A DNA stretch of 61,787 bases from Scedosporium boydii (taxonomy: Eukaryota; Ascomycota; Sordariomycetes; Microascales; Microascaceae): NCBI GenBank assembly GCA_002221725.1, contig NJFT01000235.1, forward strand, positions 1-61,787. Direction: 5' to 3'. Shown here piece by piece: positions 10,867-21,610 of the stretch. The first letter of the stretch is position 1, and each line of letters begins with the position of its first letter. The translations under genes were made by a program, and so were the position numbers. The notes under the pieces were generated by a model. That model was not told where the DNA came from, did no database searches, and saw only the letters and a list, made by a program, of their open reading frames with translations.

Positions 10867-13800
10867 CTATAACCCAAGGTTCAAGTATCCGGACTGTTCC
10901 CCTCTCGAGTGAGTTTCCAGCAACTCGGCGACTTCGACATGACCATATTTTCGAGCCAGATCTATAGCTTTCTTAAAACCCGTATTGCCTAATACATCCC
11001 CGACGGCTCCGGCATTGACCAAAACCTGCACCATGTCGAGTCGTCCGTACTCAGCCGCTCCTTCTATGGCAGTTCGCCCCTCCCAGAGGGCTGGAAGTTG
11101 ATTTACATCAGCACCCAATTCGCTTATAAACATCATGGCAATGTTGACGTGTCCTTGGATCGCCGCCCCTTGAAGTGCAGTGATGCCCCCCCTGTTTGCG
11201 GGAGGAGCATGGACGTCAGCTCCTTGGCTTAGGAGAAACCGAATCATTTCCATGGTCGCATCTTTATTAGCTGCAGCGGCTTGCAATGCGGTCTTTCCGA
11301 AACATTCATCTGCGGGAGCATTGATGCCTCCGCCGGCGGCGATGAGCAATTTAACCGCTTCCATGTTACCGAGTTCTGCCGCCAGTTGAATTGGCGTCCT
11401 CTTCTGCCAATTGGTAGAAGGAGTGCCCCACCATTGATTGGGGCGTGCCCCTGCATCAAGTGCTTCCTTTAGCAACCCGGTGAGACCACGACTTATGATG
11501 TCGTGTAGGAGAGGACCCTCAGATGTCCCCGGGCGGTTAACGGATGCCCCTTTTTTAAGGAGGAATCGAAAGATGTCGACCGCATCATCATGGTTTCTGT
11601 AGTAGATCTCATAATCTTCCAAACTATCTGACTCAGGGCGAACTGCTGCTTCCAAGGCCGTTACGCCGCCCGTCTCTGCAGCCGGCGCGTTCACTATTGC
11701 GCCGAGACTCACCAGGAATTTGACCTTCTTCACAGACTTGCCTAGTGATGCAGCCTGCAAGGCAGTCAATCCTCGATCAGGGTGGGCTTCCTGGTTGATA
11801 TTCCCCCGACCAGCGAGATACCTCAGAAGAACTAGCTCTCCTTTCCAAGCTACTGCTTGGAATGGGGTCAAGTGATCGCCGTAACTATTAATGCAGGTGC
11901 CCCGTTCAATCAAAAGCAATGCTGCTGCTTCGTTGCAAACAAGACGGACTAGGGCTCTCTCAACCGCATACGGTCCGTCTTGCCGAAGATCGAAACCAGC
12001 ATCAATTAGAATGTTCGCAACGCCATCGTCCCATTGATAGGTGCCAAGCATCTTGTGCAGGAGTTTGAAGGCATCGGGATCAGCTCCGTCTTCAATTAGG
12101 ATCTTCGCAAACAATTTCATTTCCCAAGCAGTTAAACTTTCTGGCTCGTAGTTGATCACTTCATCGAATGCTCTACTACATCCTCGTAGTGGTCTATGTC
12201 GTATCAAACTGAGAACTTCTTCTAGTTTTCTTCCTGCTATCGCCGACCGCAAGGCTAAAAGTGCAGCCTCCTCAGACACATTGTGTGTCGACAGAAAGGC
12301 CGGGAAAAAATCGTAGTCCGAAGCAGCTGACAGGATATCAAAAACAGTCGTTTCTCGCAGAGCTCCAGTGCCTTCTAGCATGCTGCTTATTTCGGGTGTG
12401 ACTTTCTTGGTATAGGCGGCGATGTCGCTAGAAACCACAGCGCTAACAATGGCCCCATGATCCAAGAGGTACCTTACAAGAGGTGCATGCGAGGATTGAA
12501 TAGCTTGGCCGAGAGGGGATTTTGGGCACCGACTGTCAACGGTGAAGTTGGGGTCGGCACCACCTTCGATCAATATTTTGACCATCTCTAAATTGCCGGA
12601 CCGAACTGCGCTGATAAGTGGAGTGGTTGGGAACATTTGTCCGGAATAATAGTTGATGTCCATGTCCGCACCGGCACAGATGATTGTTTTCGCGTTAAGC
12701 ACATCGTTGTATTCGACCACTCGAACGAGCAAACGTCCTCCTGATATTCCTGCCATCGACTCGGGTGTTAATCTGGATAGGACGAAAGAACGGAATTCGA
12801 TGTCGTCTATCGCTAGTAGTTTTGCAGCGACATGGTCAAACGGTATTCCAATACTTGAAAGCTCCTTCAGGAATGTCTTCTGCCTCAGGTAAGCACCAGC
12901 TCTCACGAGTTTCCGCGCGAAAGCCCTCGTGGTGGGCGTGTTAAGCTTAAGAAAACGTGCAAGCGCGCTTTCTTGACTATTGTCGTTCACCCATTCGAGA
13001 AAGGCGTGGAGGTTGAAATCCGTGTTGTTATTGGAGGCCATGAAAGCGGCAAGCTCGAAAATTTGGACAATTTCCGGTTTCTGTGAATTGTCCAGGAATA
13101 TCTGGGCGGCAGTTTTGTCGCACGACGAGGACCGAGCAGGAATCAACTCCTGTACTGTCTTGGACACGATCGTCATCACGTCACTACCATGGCTCTGGCG
13201 AAATCCCATCACCTCGCCTAGTATATTGGTGACTCGAATCCCTTCTAAACTTGGGGCATGGCCAAATATGCCGGAATCTGGGCTTTTTTGCCTCGACAAG
13301 TAACCAACAGCTTTATTTCCAGTTAATAACAGGCCGGACGTGCCGCGCTGGGTGGAAACACGCACCAGTAGTAACCGCAGATTGTAGTTGAAAGTATGGT
13401 AGATTACGCAGCAACTCAATTCTGATAATATCGGGGACTGATACTACAGTGCAGATTTGAGACCCAGCGGCGTCGAAGCTCCCGTCGAGGTCGACAGTAG
13501 AATTGCCAAACTCGCCAAACCCTTGTAGGCCTATCAACCGATTAGTATATCTCTCGGTTGCGAAATTGTAATTTTTGAGCACGCTGGCGAAACAGACCTT
13601 GCCGAACGACGGCACCTATCGCGGGGCCTTGAGAAGGAAGAGTTGATGCCGAATGTGAGCTTTGGGGGACAGTTACAGGCAGTTCTGGAGCCTCCATCCC
13701 AAGATTCGAAGGGGATGGCGAAGAGGGGATCGCCGCCGGCGTGCAGACATATATTCTGTCATCGATGCTTGATCCAATCGCTATTAACAGGAGGTAAGTC

Positions 13801-14263
13801 AAAGTGAGTGGGTGGGATAGAGAAGGGAGTAATCAGGGCCGTGCATACCTTCGGATGTATCGAAGTGTGAAGGGTCCTTGGACAGGACAACCCGATATCG
13901 ATCCTCTTCCCTCCGAACACGCTTCGGGTCGAGTTTCTCTCCACGAAAATAAATGTCGCTTTCCTTGCCCACCAAACGCCGTTTCCTAACGGCGGGGAGA
14001 ACTGTCTTCTTCCAGTCATCAGCCGACAGCTTCTTATAGCCATCGAACTGGTACTTGAATTGACGCAACCTAGATCATTCGCATGAGCATTTCATAACTA
14101 AGGTAATGGTGTATGTTCAAAGCACGTACGTAACGCGAAGTCCATGTCGTTCCTCCAGATATTTGACAGTTGCTTCAGCAGTTTGATTTTGTTTCACGTA
14201 AAGAGAGATGATTTCCTCCCGGTAAGGCTCCCAATCGACGCCATATGCACGCTTAGGGGCCAT
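10867..14263 (-). CDS. Clr5-domain ankyrin-repeat protein
   Basis: Five exons: 14263-14130, 14069-13849, 13780-13616, 13530-13366 and 13277-10867. Introns are 60-88 bp and all phases agree, giving 1031 residues. Residues ~8-50 form a Clr5 domain (VDWEPYREEIISLYVKQNQ, then YLEERHGLRVTLRQFKYQF). This is a fungal N-terminal domain of unknown biochemical role, often fused to ankyrin or TPR repeats. A Lys/Arg-rich stretch and a Ser/Pro linker follow. From about residue 390 to the end there are many ankyrin repeats, for example TPLISAVRSGNLEMVKILIEGGADPN and ALQAAAANKDATMEMIRFLLSQGADVH-like units. A protein-binding scaffold role, possibly nuclear, is inferred. The gene is intact although neighbours on both sides are broken. 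Its upstream DNA carries the repeated CAAAAGGACAAT motif. Confidence 0.85.
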
Positions 14264-14446
14264 GTTGGATGGTATAGAACTTGAGAGAATGAAGAGAAAG
14301 TGAAAGTGAAATAAATTTGCGCGTGGAGTCTAGAGAGTTTGGAATTTGTGTTCTTGTGTGCTTCGGATTGTGTTTGCGGGTGATTCTGGACCTTTTAAGC
14401 TCATGTGTAGTTGAGCCGGTTTGAGGCGAACAGGATCCCTGTCAAG

Positions 14447-15748
14447 CAAAAGGACAATTCGACCATGCACGAAGTACTCTCACCAAAGGACAATTCCGCT
14501 GCCTCAGTACTTCGCAAAAGGACAATCAGTCTTATTGGTTGAGGGACATTGCTGAGTTTGTCCTGAGAGGATGCGTCCGATCAAAAGGGGCAGGGGTGCG
14601 ACTTTCGCAATTTTTGAAAATTTGCGAAAGTCGCACTCCCCCTCCTGCCAACGTGACCCCAGCCTGGCCGGCTCTGAGAGTACTCGGTGCACGCTGTCAC
14701 TTGATACGGGCTCACCTCTTTGTTCGGTACCCCTATTTTGTTGGCCTGCATACAGCAGGGCGGCTGGAATGATTGGAGCACAAAAGAACAATGCATTGAT
14801 GTCGAACGCCACATGCACCCACACCGACATGCAACCCACTCGTTCAGACATCCTGGTCTTACCAACCCTTTTTGACCGCTTAGCGTTTTCTGGCAGGGCA
14901 AAACTCACGCTTACCTGGAGGGGGGAAGGCGACCCGTGGTGTCGCCTACTTTGGAGGAATGGTACTAGGAGCTCGTACCTGCGGATCGGCACCCGAGAAT
15001 GACTTCGTTCAGCGACCCGGCCTTGCCTCTCGTTAGCGTACTATTGATGCATTGCTTATTACGGGGTACAAGCCACGGGAAGGTGGACAGTTTGGTGCTC
15101 CTAACAACGCAGTCTAAACATGCCGCCATGTAAACGACCCTATGCGTACCACGGTCTGGACTCTGCATTAGATGATGTTCACTCGATTAGTGCTATCGGG
15201 ACGGTGATATTTTATTATCTGCGGTGTGGGATCTCAACCTTCTCACCTCGCTCCCCGTTGTGGTAATTCTCTCCCAGCCAGCAAGTACAAGGTACATTAA
15301 AAAGTTGGTCTTGCTCATTGCTCTGCTTCATACACTCCCAGCAAGGAGCCCTTGCGCGGACAATGCATGCTGGGGACTAATACTCTAGTATTCTATCCCA
15401 ATGGCTCGGGAGATGACGACTTTGACCCGGTGGGGCCGGCGACTGCTTGAAACAAGCGCCCCTTGAGACTGATAACGCAAAAGGACAATCGTGCAGATTT
15501 GCCAAATTGCCCGTCTATGACCCAAATGGCCAATGTGGCACTCTGCGCCAGCCCCAAGCTGGCTCTGTCTTAGGTGCAAAAGGACAATCTTGTGCGAGGT
15601 GGTTGCGAGAGGTCCTGATATTAGGCCACCCACGGCAAAAGTACAATGTCTTCTGTGGAACATACGCGAGCCTGATTCTTTCATGTTTCCATATCAGAGA
15701 AGAACGTCAATAAATGTAGGGACGTACTCGATCACTCAAAAGTACAAT
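14447..15748 (+). promoter_or_regulatory. Eight same-strand copies of a CAAAAGGACAAT-like 12-mer
   Basis: Copies start at 14447, 14483, 14515, 14781, 15478, 15577, 15636 and 15737. Four are exactly CAAAAGGACAAT. The others are CCAAAGGACAAT, CAAAAGAACAAT and two CAAAAGTACAAT. All have the same orientation, and most are preceded by G or C and followed by T or C. Spacing is irregular (32-697 bp). They begin 184 bp upstream of the Clr5-ankyrin start codon. The ACAAT core resembles HMG-box sites (ATTGT on the other strand), so a regulatory array is one reading. A remnant of a dispersed repeat is another. I saw no copies elsewhere in the window by eye. Confidence 0.6.
14597..14635. repeat. Perfect 14-bp inverted repeat (hairpin)
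   Basis: TGCGACTTTCGCAA at 14597-14610 is repeated as its exact reverse complement at 14622-14635, with an 11-base AT-rich spacer. Pairing continues imperfectly into the flanking G-rich and C-rich tracts. It sits inside the block of repeated 12-mers. It could be a protein-binding palindrome or a cruciform-forming element. Confidence 0.85.
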
Positions 15749-16843
15749 TCGACATTGCCATGATAATCCATGCCAATGGATGCCAGCGTGTATAAATATC
15801 CTGCCCTTTCGCCGTCGTTGTAAAGCCATGCTTGGTATCGTAGCTCAAACCTCTCAGCTCCTAGCTAGATTAGAGTCTGGAACTCTCCAGTACAAGCCAA
15901 GCATCAGATTCATACCCCGACCTTATCAAGAGGATCCCTATTACCCATTACACTATGCCAGCAAGCAACCGCACCGACACTCACTCAGCCCTGGATGCCC
16001 AGTCGACCTCTCCCGTTCCACCCAGTTCACTGCGCATTGCCCAGAGTGGATCTCAACCCGTTGTTGTGCCCTCGAGGTATGTCCAAAGTCTCCCTTCATA
16101 ACGCATAGTAGTATAACTAGCGTCTGCTAACGAGGGTGCCGCTAGCCATCTGGCCTTGAATCTACCTTCGGGGTCGTGCTCCATGTTGGCCAGATACCTT
16201 AACGAAACTCGAGTCAGTCACGTTCCGGTAACCGAGATACTTGTACAAGAATACTACAATGCCGGCAATGGTGGGACATGAAGTTGTAACTAGTTTGACG
16301 AATTCATTCGCGTTGACTAATACAGCTCCTTCGAGCAGTTGGGCGGAGGGTGGAGGACAGAGAAGAGCAAAGGTTGTGAGGCGGAGAATGTAACTTAGGT
16401 ATCCCAACACGTTTGACCTTACGAACACATCTTACTTATACAAGTACAACGGGGCTTCTTCTTGACCATCTTCTCCTTCTCTCCCAGGTAGGTGATGTGA
16501 TTCCGTCGATGATATCGTCAATTGGCTATACCTACAAGTATATTGTGACTGATGCCATAGATATAAAAGCGGATGACGGCGCATGGAAGTAGGGCTACTT
16601 GGAGGCCGACCTACGGCGTAAGAATAAAGCTCCGCCGATGAAGTCAATTAAATGAAGGCCATGGTTGCGAATTCTGAAGAAGGGCAATAGAGATTAGGAA
16701 ACCTAATCAAGGCCCATATTGTATAACAGACAAGCCGGAAGAAAGCAAGAATCGAACGAACTGAATTAGATTCGGGAAATCTGGGATAACACAATGGACT
16801 AGCTAGCCACGGGCTTGTGAAAAGGAATGCCACAGCGCCCTCT
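15749..16843. other. Intergenic, nothing recognised
   Basis: About 1.1 kb. Several short minus-strand frames with hydrophobic stretches occur (16162-16428, 16648-16968), but none shows a start, splice context or family match that I would support. Confidence 0.4.
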
Positions 16844-18099
16844 CTAAAGTGCCTGGCTCTGCCATTTTTGAATAGGTACCAGGCGAGAACAAAATGCAAT
16901 AAACAATTGTTCCATGCAACCGCCATCATCGCAAGCAGCGAGAGGCTGGTTGGTAAGGTCATTCCCATACACGCCTCCTCGAGTATAATACATCACTCTC
17001 TTGAACTTGCCCGGCCCGATGCGCTGATCTAGTTGAGCCCTGACATTATTTTCTCCGTCAGTACTTCGTTTTGGATCATGAATTGCCACCTCCGAGAGGG
17101 AAGGCTACTGGACTCACGCAAAGACGGGAAAATCCGCCAGCCGATCCCAGGAATCCGAGTTGGTGGCGCGTTTCTCATCACCGTCGTTAAAACAGATATA
17201 CCCCCGCCACTTATAGAGCTCAACACGATCGCAAAACATGTTGCAGTATACATAGACCCCCCGCTTACCCTGGTAATGAGATTGCTTCTCTTTGAGCCAC
17301 TTGGTCCTGCCTTCGTTTTTCCATGGCACTGTTTGGCGAACGCGAGCAGGGAGGTTGTTGAAGAGAAACCCGCCCCATACAAGTTTGGACATGTCGTGAC
17401 GGTCCGCCGCTACTACAGCGAGGGCCCATTGCCAGTCTTTCGTCCAGTTATACTCGCCTGTGATAGGACGCTCGATCTCTCGAGATCGGATGACGTGGTG
17501 AATGTAGAGGCGATATGGGCCGCACTCATGCCAGTAACATGTTATTTTCTTCCCCGTCAGTGCAAACCTGTCAAACTTATGCACCGTGTTTATGACCTTG
17601 TTTACGACCTTACGACGGGCTTCCATCGCCCATGTGTCGAAGGTCCCTTGGGAAGATGGCTGTTGCTCTTCGCGAAACCGGGGCACGCCTATCTGGCACA
17701 ACAAATCCAAGTTTCGAGGATAAGCTGACCACAAATCCTGGGTGGGGGGTAACCATGCAACGTCTCTAAACGTTAGGAGGTTTGTTCTCATTTGACGATT
17801 ACAGTCCGTGTTTACTGGTGTAGGCCCTCGGCGGCGAGGCATGGCCGAGTTGAAATAAGGTGGAGGTGAGTCTGGGGTAGCCTCCTTGCAATCCGAGTCC
17901 GCAATTTCGGGTGTATGAGTAGAATAGTTCGGCGGGTGGGTCGCTGGTACTGGGGACGTCGGAGCTTGGCTGAGCCAAAGTCAGCCAGTAATTCGACTTC
18001 GCAGGGGCTTGTTTACATGGGACATCGACCTCCGCAATTGGCAGATACTCACTCCGTGTCAACAACGCAGGAGTACTTGGGACATACGGCCGCCATCAT
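16844..18099 (-). CDS. Hypothetical protein, three exons
   Basis: Exons 18099-18053, 17969-17118 and 17039-16844 join in phase to give 364 residues. The 83-bp and 78-bp introns both have CTGAC branch sites and GTGAGT donors. I do not recognise the family. After a Pro/Ser/Thr-rich N terminus comes a compact, Trp- and Arg-rich region with LLTFRDVAWLPPTQDLWSAY near residue 80 and DWQWALAVVAAD near residue 200. A hydrophilic C terminus with MYYTRGGVYGND follows. There is no signal peptide or clear membrane segment. The consistent splice signals are the main reason to call it real. The stop at 16844 could be replaced by a further exon downstream. Confidence 0.6.
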
Positions 18100-18899
18100 G
18101 TCGTTGCTCAAGATGTAAGTGAGCTTTACAAGTAAATGTTGGGGGGTGGCGATTTAGTAGCACCAAAATTGATGATGGGTGACTCGTGAGAGGAGAGCCA
18201 AGAAAATGGAAATGATGGCGAGGCAGGCAAGATATATTCTCTTCTGGATGCCCCTCGGGCATTGTGGCCTGGGCTGTGACATTAGCATTACTGCATGGAC
18301 GCTTACAAAGTTGAGGATGCGGAAACCGTATTCTAGGGTTCGTTTATACTTTGTAAACATTCGATCTGTTCGCGAAAAAGAGTGATGAGAAAGAGGAATA
18401 ACAACGCGGCTTAATCGAGGACCCCAGGCAGTCGGATGGAGTTTCGTTTGCCGAAATCATTGGAGTTGCTAAAGTTTATTTGGGAGAGTTTCGCTTGGAT
18501 CGCTAGCTACAACGCGACTTACAATCCGGGGTATAAAAGGTCCTCCAATGTGATTTTAGGCCCGAGTAGCGCTGAAGGAAAATCGGGACCGAGAGGAATA
18601 GGCCGAGGATTCTTTTCTCTACCAACAGTTTCATGCGTCTAGTTCGGTGAGTTAGCGTCGCCATGGAAGGAGGGGGAGAACCGTTGTTTTGTCGTTGGTA
18701 CGCTGGGCGTGGAAAGCAAGGAGTCCTTGGCCAGAGGCGGCGAAGTCATGCAATAAGTGCCGCTGTACGAGGACAACACACGCGAATGAGTAAGCAAGAT
18801 ATCTCCTCAGGGGCATATAGAAATCGTCGTCATTAACGCCGCATGCTACATTTACATCATGAGCCAGTGCCCATGATTTCACCTTATTCAGGCCCATTC
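18100..18899. other. Intergenic / decayed 3' end of kinase
   Basis: The kinase relic loses its frame at about 18895 (stop after the DFG region), so part of this stretch is probably its decayed C-lobe (18652-18906). Nothing else is supported. Confidence 0.4.
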
Positions 18900-19830
18900 G
18901 TACCACTCCCAGAGCGAGTAGAAGAGGCCGAAATCAATCAGTTTCAGGGCGAATTCGTAGGGTGATGCAGAGGACCCCATGACCAAGACGACGTTCTCTG
19001 GCTTCAAGTTTTGGTGGATCCTAAAACACTAGGGTTAACGAAAAGGGTACGTCGCACGAACATAAGGCGCCATGCTGAAGAAGGCAACAACACACCCTCA
19101 GATCAACTTTGAACCATACGAATAGCACCCGGTGGACGCAGTTGAAGGCCTGCATGATTTCAGATATACTTGTCCAAAAGCGACGGTTATCAAAGGATCG
19201 CGAGGCGGCGGGGTCTCGGCAAAATACTGTTACATGTCGCCGTCGTTTGCGTATTCGAGAACGAGAGCACGGGCCTGATTCTGTTCAAACGACCCGTAGT
19301 ATTCGATGATGTGCTCTGAGGTAGATGCCATCTTAAGCATGGTTCCTCGTTGTGGTAGTCGCGCTGCATCGTGGACGCCTTGCCGGACGTCTTCAAGGCG
19401 AAAGGGTATTGCTGAGCTTGACCCCGACTCTGCTAACAAAATGGAAATGGACGGGAAGGAAGTGAGCACTCGAGGTTTGGCTTGGCGATTTGAGGGGGTT
19501 TTCTACTTCTTACAGTCTTGAGGTGGTCATAGCCATCGTGGATATTGAAACGCCGGACAGTAACGTGGCTAGTTGTATCAATTTCAAGATCCTCGGGACA
19601 GATAGTTATGGGTAAAACTACGCGTGGGTCAAGAAGCCTCCGTTGTAAGTTCGCCTCGGAGAAAGGGCAAAACATCCACTGCTCTTGCAAGAAAAGATCG
19701 AAGAGCTTTGTGAGCTTTGGGCTTTTGGCCCAACCTGGGATGCCGTCCAGGGGAGGGCGCTCGTCGTTGACCCCATATCTCAGGAAGGTGGTGAGATGGC
19801 GCTCCTTGCCGCAGTAGAATAGTATCGAGA
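18895..19830 (-). pseudogene. Decayed fungal protein kinase
   Basis: Read on the minus strand, a fungus-specific N-terminal extension (FSILFYCGKERHLTTFLRYG, then FLQEQWMFCPF) precedes a kinase domain. After an intron of about 85 bp comes a Lys motif (PFALKTS), then TSEHIIEYYGSFEQ and LVLEYANDGD. A second likely intron leads to HQNLKPENVVL at about 19016-18984 and LKLIDFGL. At least two frameshifts are needed (between the Lys motif and LKMAS, and after AETPPPRD). TAA at 19232-19230 interrupts GDM/QYFAETPPP, and the frame stops soon after DFG. The catalytic loop is HQN instead of HRD/HQD, so the proton-acceptor Asp is Asn. The 5' end also seems truncated against the CorA-like gene. Confidence 0.7.
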
Positions 19831-19937
19831 AGACTGAGGTATTCCGACTTCACTGTCTTGGAATCCACGAAGATAGGAGGCGTACTGCAAGACCTGCAGC
19901 CCGCGACCCATCTCGATTAATCCCGACCCATCACATT

Positions 19938-21610
19938 TCAACAATCTGCGTCGCTAACCGCCCGTTCCCTGTCTCTGCCCCTCCTCGTGTACCAGTACAG
20001 TATTCCCCAGGCCGCCACGACCAAGAACATCATAGGCACGCAAATGACCCAAAACAGTCTCATACCACCCGGATTGGTCTCCCAGTCCCTTCCCAGCTTC
20101 CCGTCGTCGTCCCAGCGAATCACGCCGCTGCTGAAAAATGTCTGCAGCACTGTCAGCGGCTGATCGAGAGTTTATGCGTGCGATCCGTGGTATCTTACAG
20201 CTAGGAAGGTCCCCGGGAGGATAAGCAGCGTGATGACGGTGATGAAGCGCATCGAGACCGTGTCTCTCTTGGTTTTCAGTGCGATCTCGTGCATAGAGAC
20301 TGCCAGCGATTCCATCCTCTCTGATGCCTTGTTCGTGCTTTCAGCGAAGGACTGGGCGAGCTGGTCGATCTTGGACTGATGGATGAGATGGACCTGTTGT
20401 GGTTGAGGAGCTTTCGTCACTGCCGTTCTCATAAAAATGGGAGAAGATTAAAAGCGGAGAAAAGGAAAGGAATCAAGAAAGGAAGAAAGACGAAAAAGAA
20501 GGAAGGCGAGCCCGGTTGATCGCTTTCCTTACCAAGCCAGTGTATTTTTCCACGATTTGTACAACGAACTCGGCTCTGATTGTGTGTACACGGAGCTGAT
20601 GATCGATTGCGTCTAGCTTCCTGTAAAAGTTAGCGATTTCCGCCCCAACTAATTCTTGGTGTATATGAGTCTTGAAAGCCTTTGATTCTATGATATCCAG
20701 GTACTGAAGCTTTAAGTCCTCCAACACGGCCTGGTTCTGCCCCAAAAACCTTAAGAATCCGATGGAGATTATCGCCTAGGTCTTGAGAGTGTTGAAGTTC
20801 CTCGATAGTAAATTGTTCATCGCATTCATCGAGCCAATTGTATTCCCTCTCGGTGAGCCGGGCATCCGGCTCAGAGGTCGTCTCGGCATCATCATTTTCG
20901 CTCTTCCCAACGACGTTCACCGTGTCCATCTTCCTCCGCAGTGTCGCTGCTGCAACGCCTGACATGGAACAATGGAACTTTAGTGCCAAGGAACTCAGGC
21001 CTGTTCCCGACCTCCGGTTGGTTCCTGTTGTCCCCTGCGGACACGAGCCCGCTTCTCTACCTGTTTTCCTTCTGCGGATTTCTTCCATCTTCGCCACAGG
21101 CGCCGCCTGGGCATGGAGCGAGCTTTTTCTCGTTTTTTCTTCTAGAGTGTCGAGATAGCGCTCCTAGTACTCCACGCACCGGCCTGCCACTATCAGATAC
21201 ACCTGCAAGGACGCGACGAAGGAGCTTTCCGGAGACTGCGCGACTGCATTCGCCGCGAGGCGACGGTGGCGCTTGAGGGCGTCGGCTGTATTTCTAGCCG
21301 CGCCATGATCGCCTCTGAGGACGAACCAGACCGCCCGGCCGGTTCTTATGTCGAAGGAATGATATAGCGCAACCTACCTCTGGGGCCAGGGCGTGTTCTT
21401 ATCGGTGTTCTCATCCTCTACGGAAAGGATATTGAACGAATGCTGGAAACGAAGTCCTGATCTTCCTAGATTCTCGAGGGATGGTGTCTTATCGGCTTCT
21501 CTTAGAAAATTCTCATGCTGGAAGGAGGTATACTCGCACGGATACGTCCGAGTCTTGAAAGTTGTGACCTGGTCCAGGAACAACGGCCACCTGGTGATGC
21601 GTGAGGAGCA
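19938..21610 (-). pseudogene. CorA-like two-helix membrane protein, broken
   Basis: The frame starts RWPLFLDQVTTFKTRTYPC and runs through VALYHSFDIRTGRAVWFVL, KMEEIRRRKTG and DEQFTIEELQHSQDLG, an ascomycete family with a CorA-like C terminus. Near the end are two membrane helices, ITVITLLILPGTFLA and LFWVICVPMMFLVVAAWGI, split by a 57-bp intron (20198-20142). TAG at 21376-21374 replaces the residue before VALYHSFD (normally Gln), and TAG at 21166-21164 follows CVEY. The same frame is open around both stops. A one-base excess in a G4 run at 20743-20740 shifts the frame between ILKVFG and QNQAVLEDL. At least one further intron is needed near 20535-20440. The family's role is unknown. Confidence 0.75.

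Noticed and set aside
14504..15002. Overlapping open frames on both strands in the 12-mer block
   Set aside because: They run through the hairpin and the repeated motifs, differ on each strand, and show no protein-family pattern.
14447..15748. CRISPR array
   Set aside because: The repeats are only 12 bp, irregularly spaced, in a eukaryotic genome, and no cas-like gene is present.
16162..16968. Small hydrophobic frames as membrane-protein exons
   Set aside because: No consistent splice sites link them and the hydrophobic runs could be chance.
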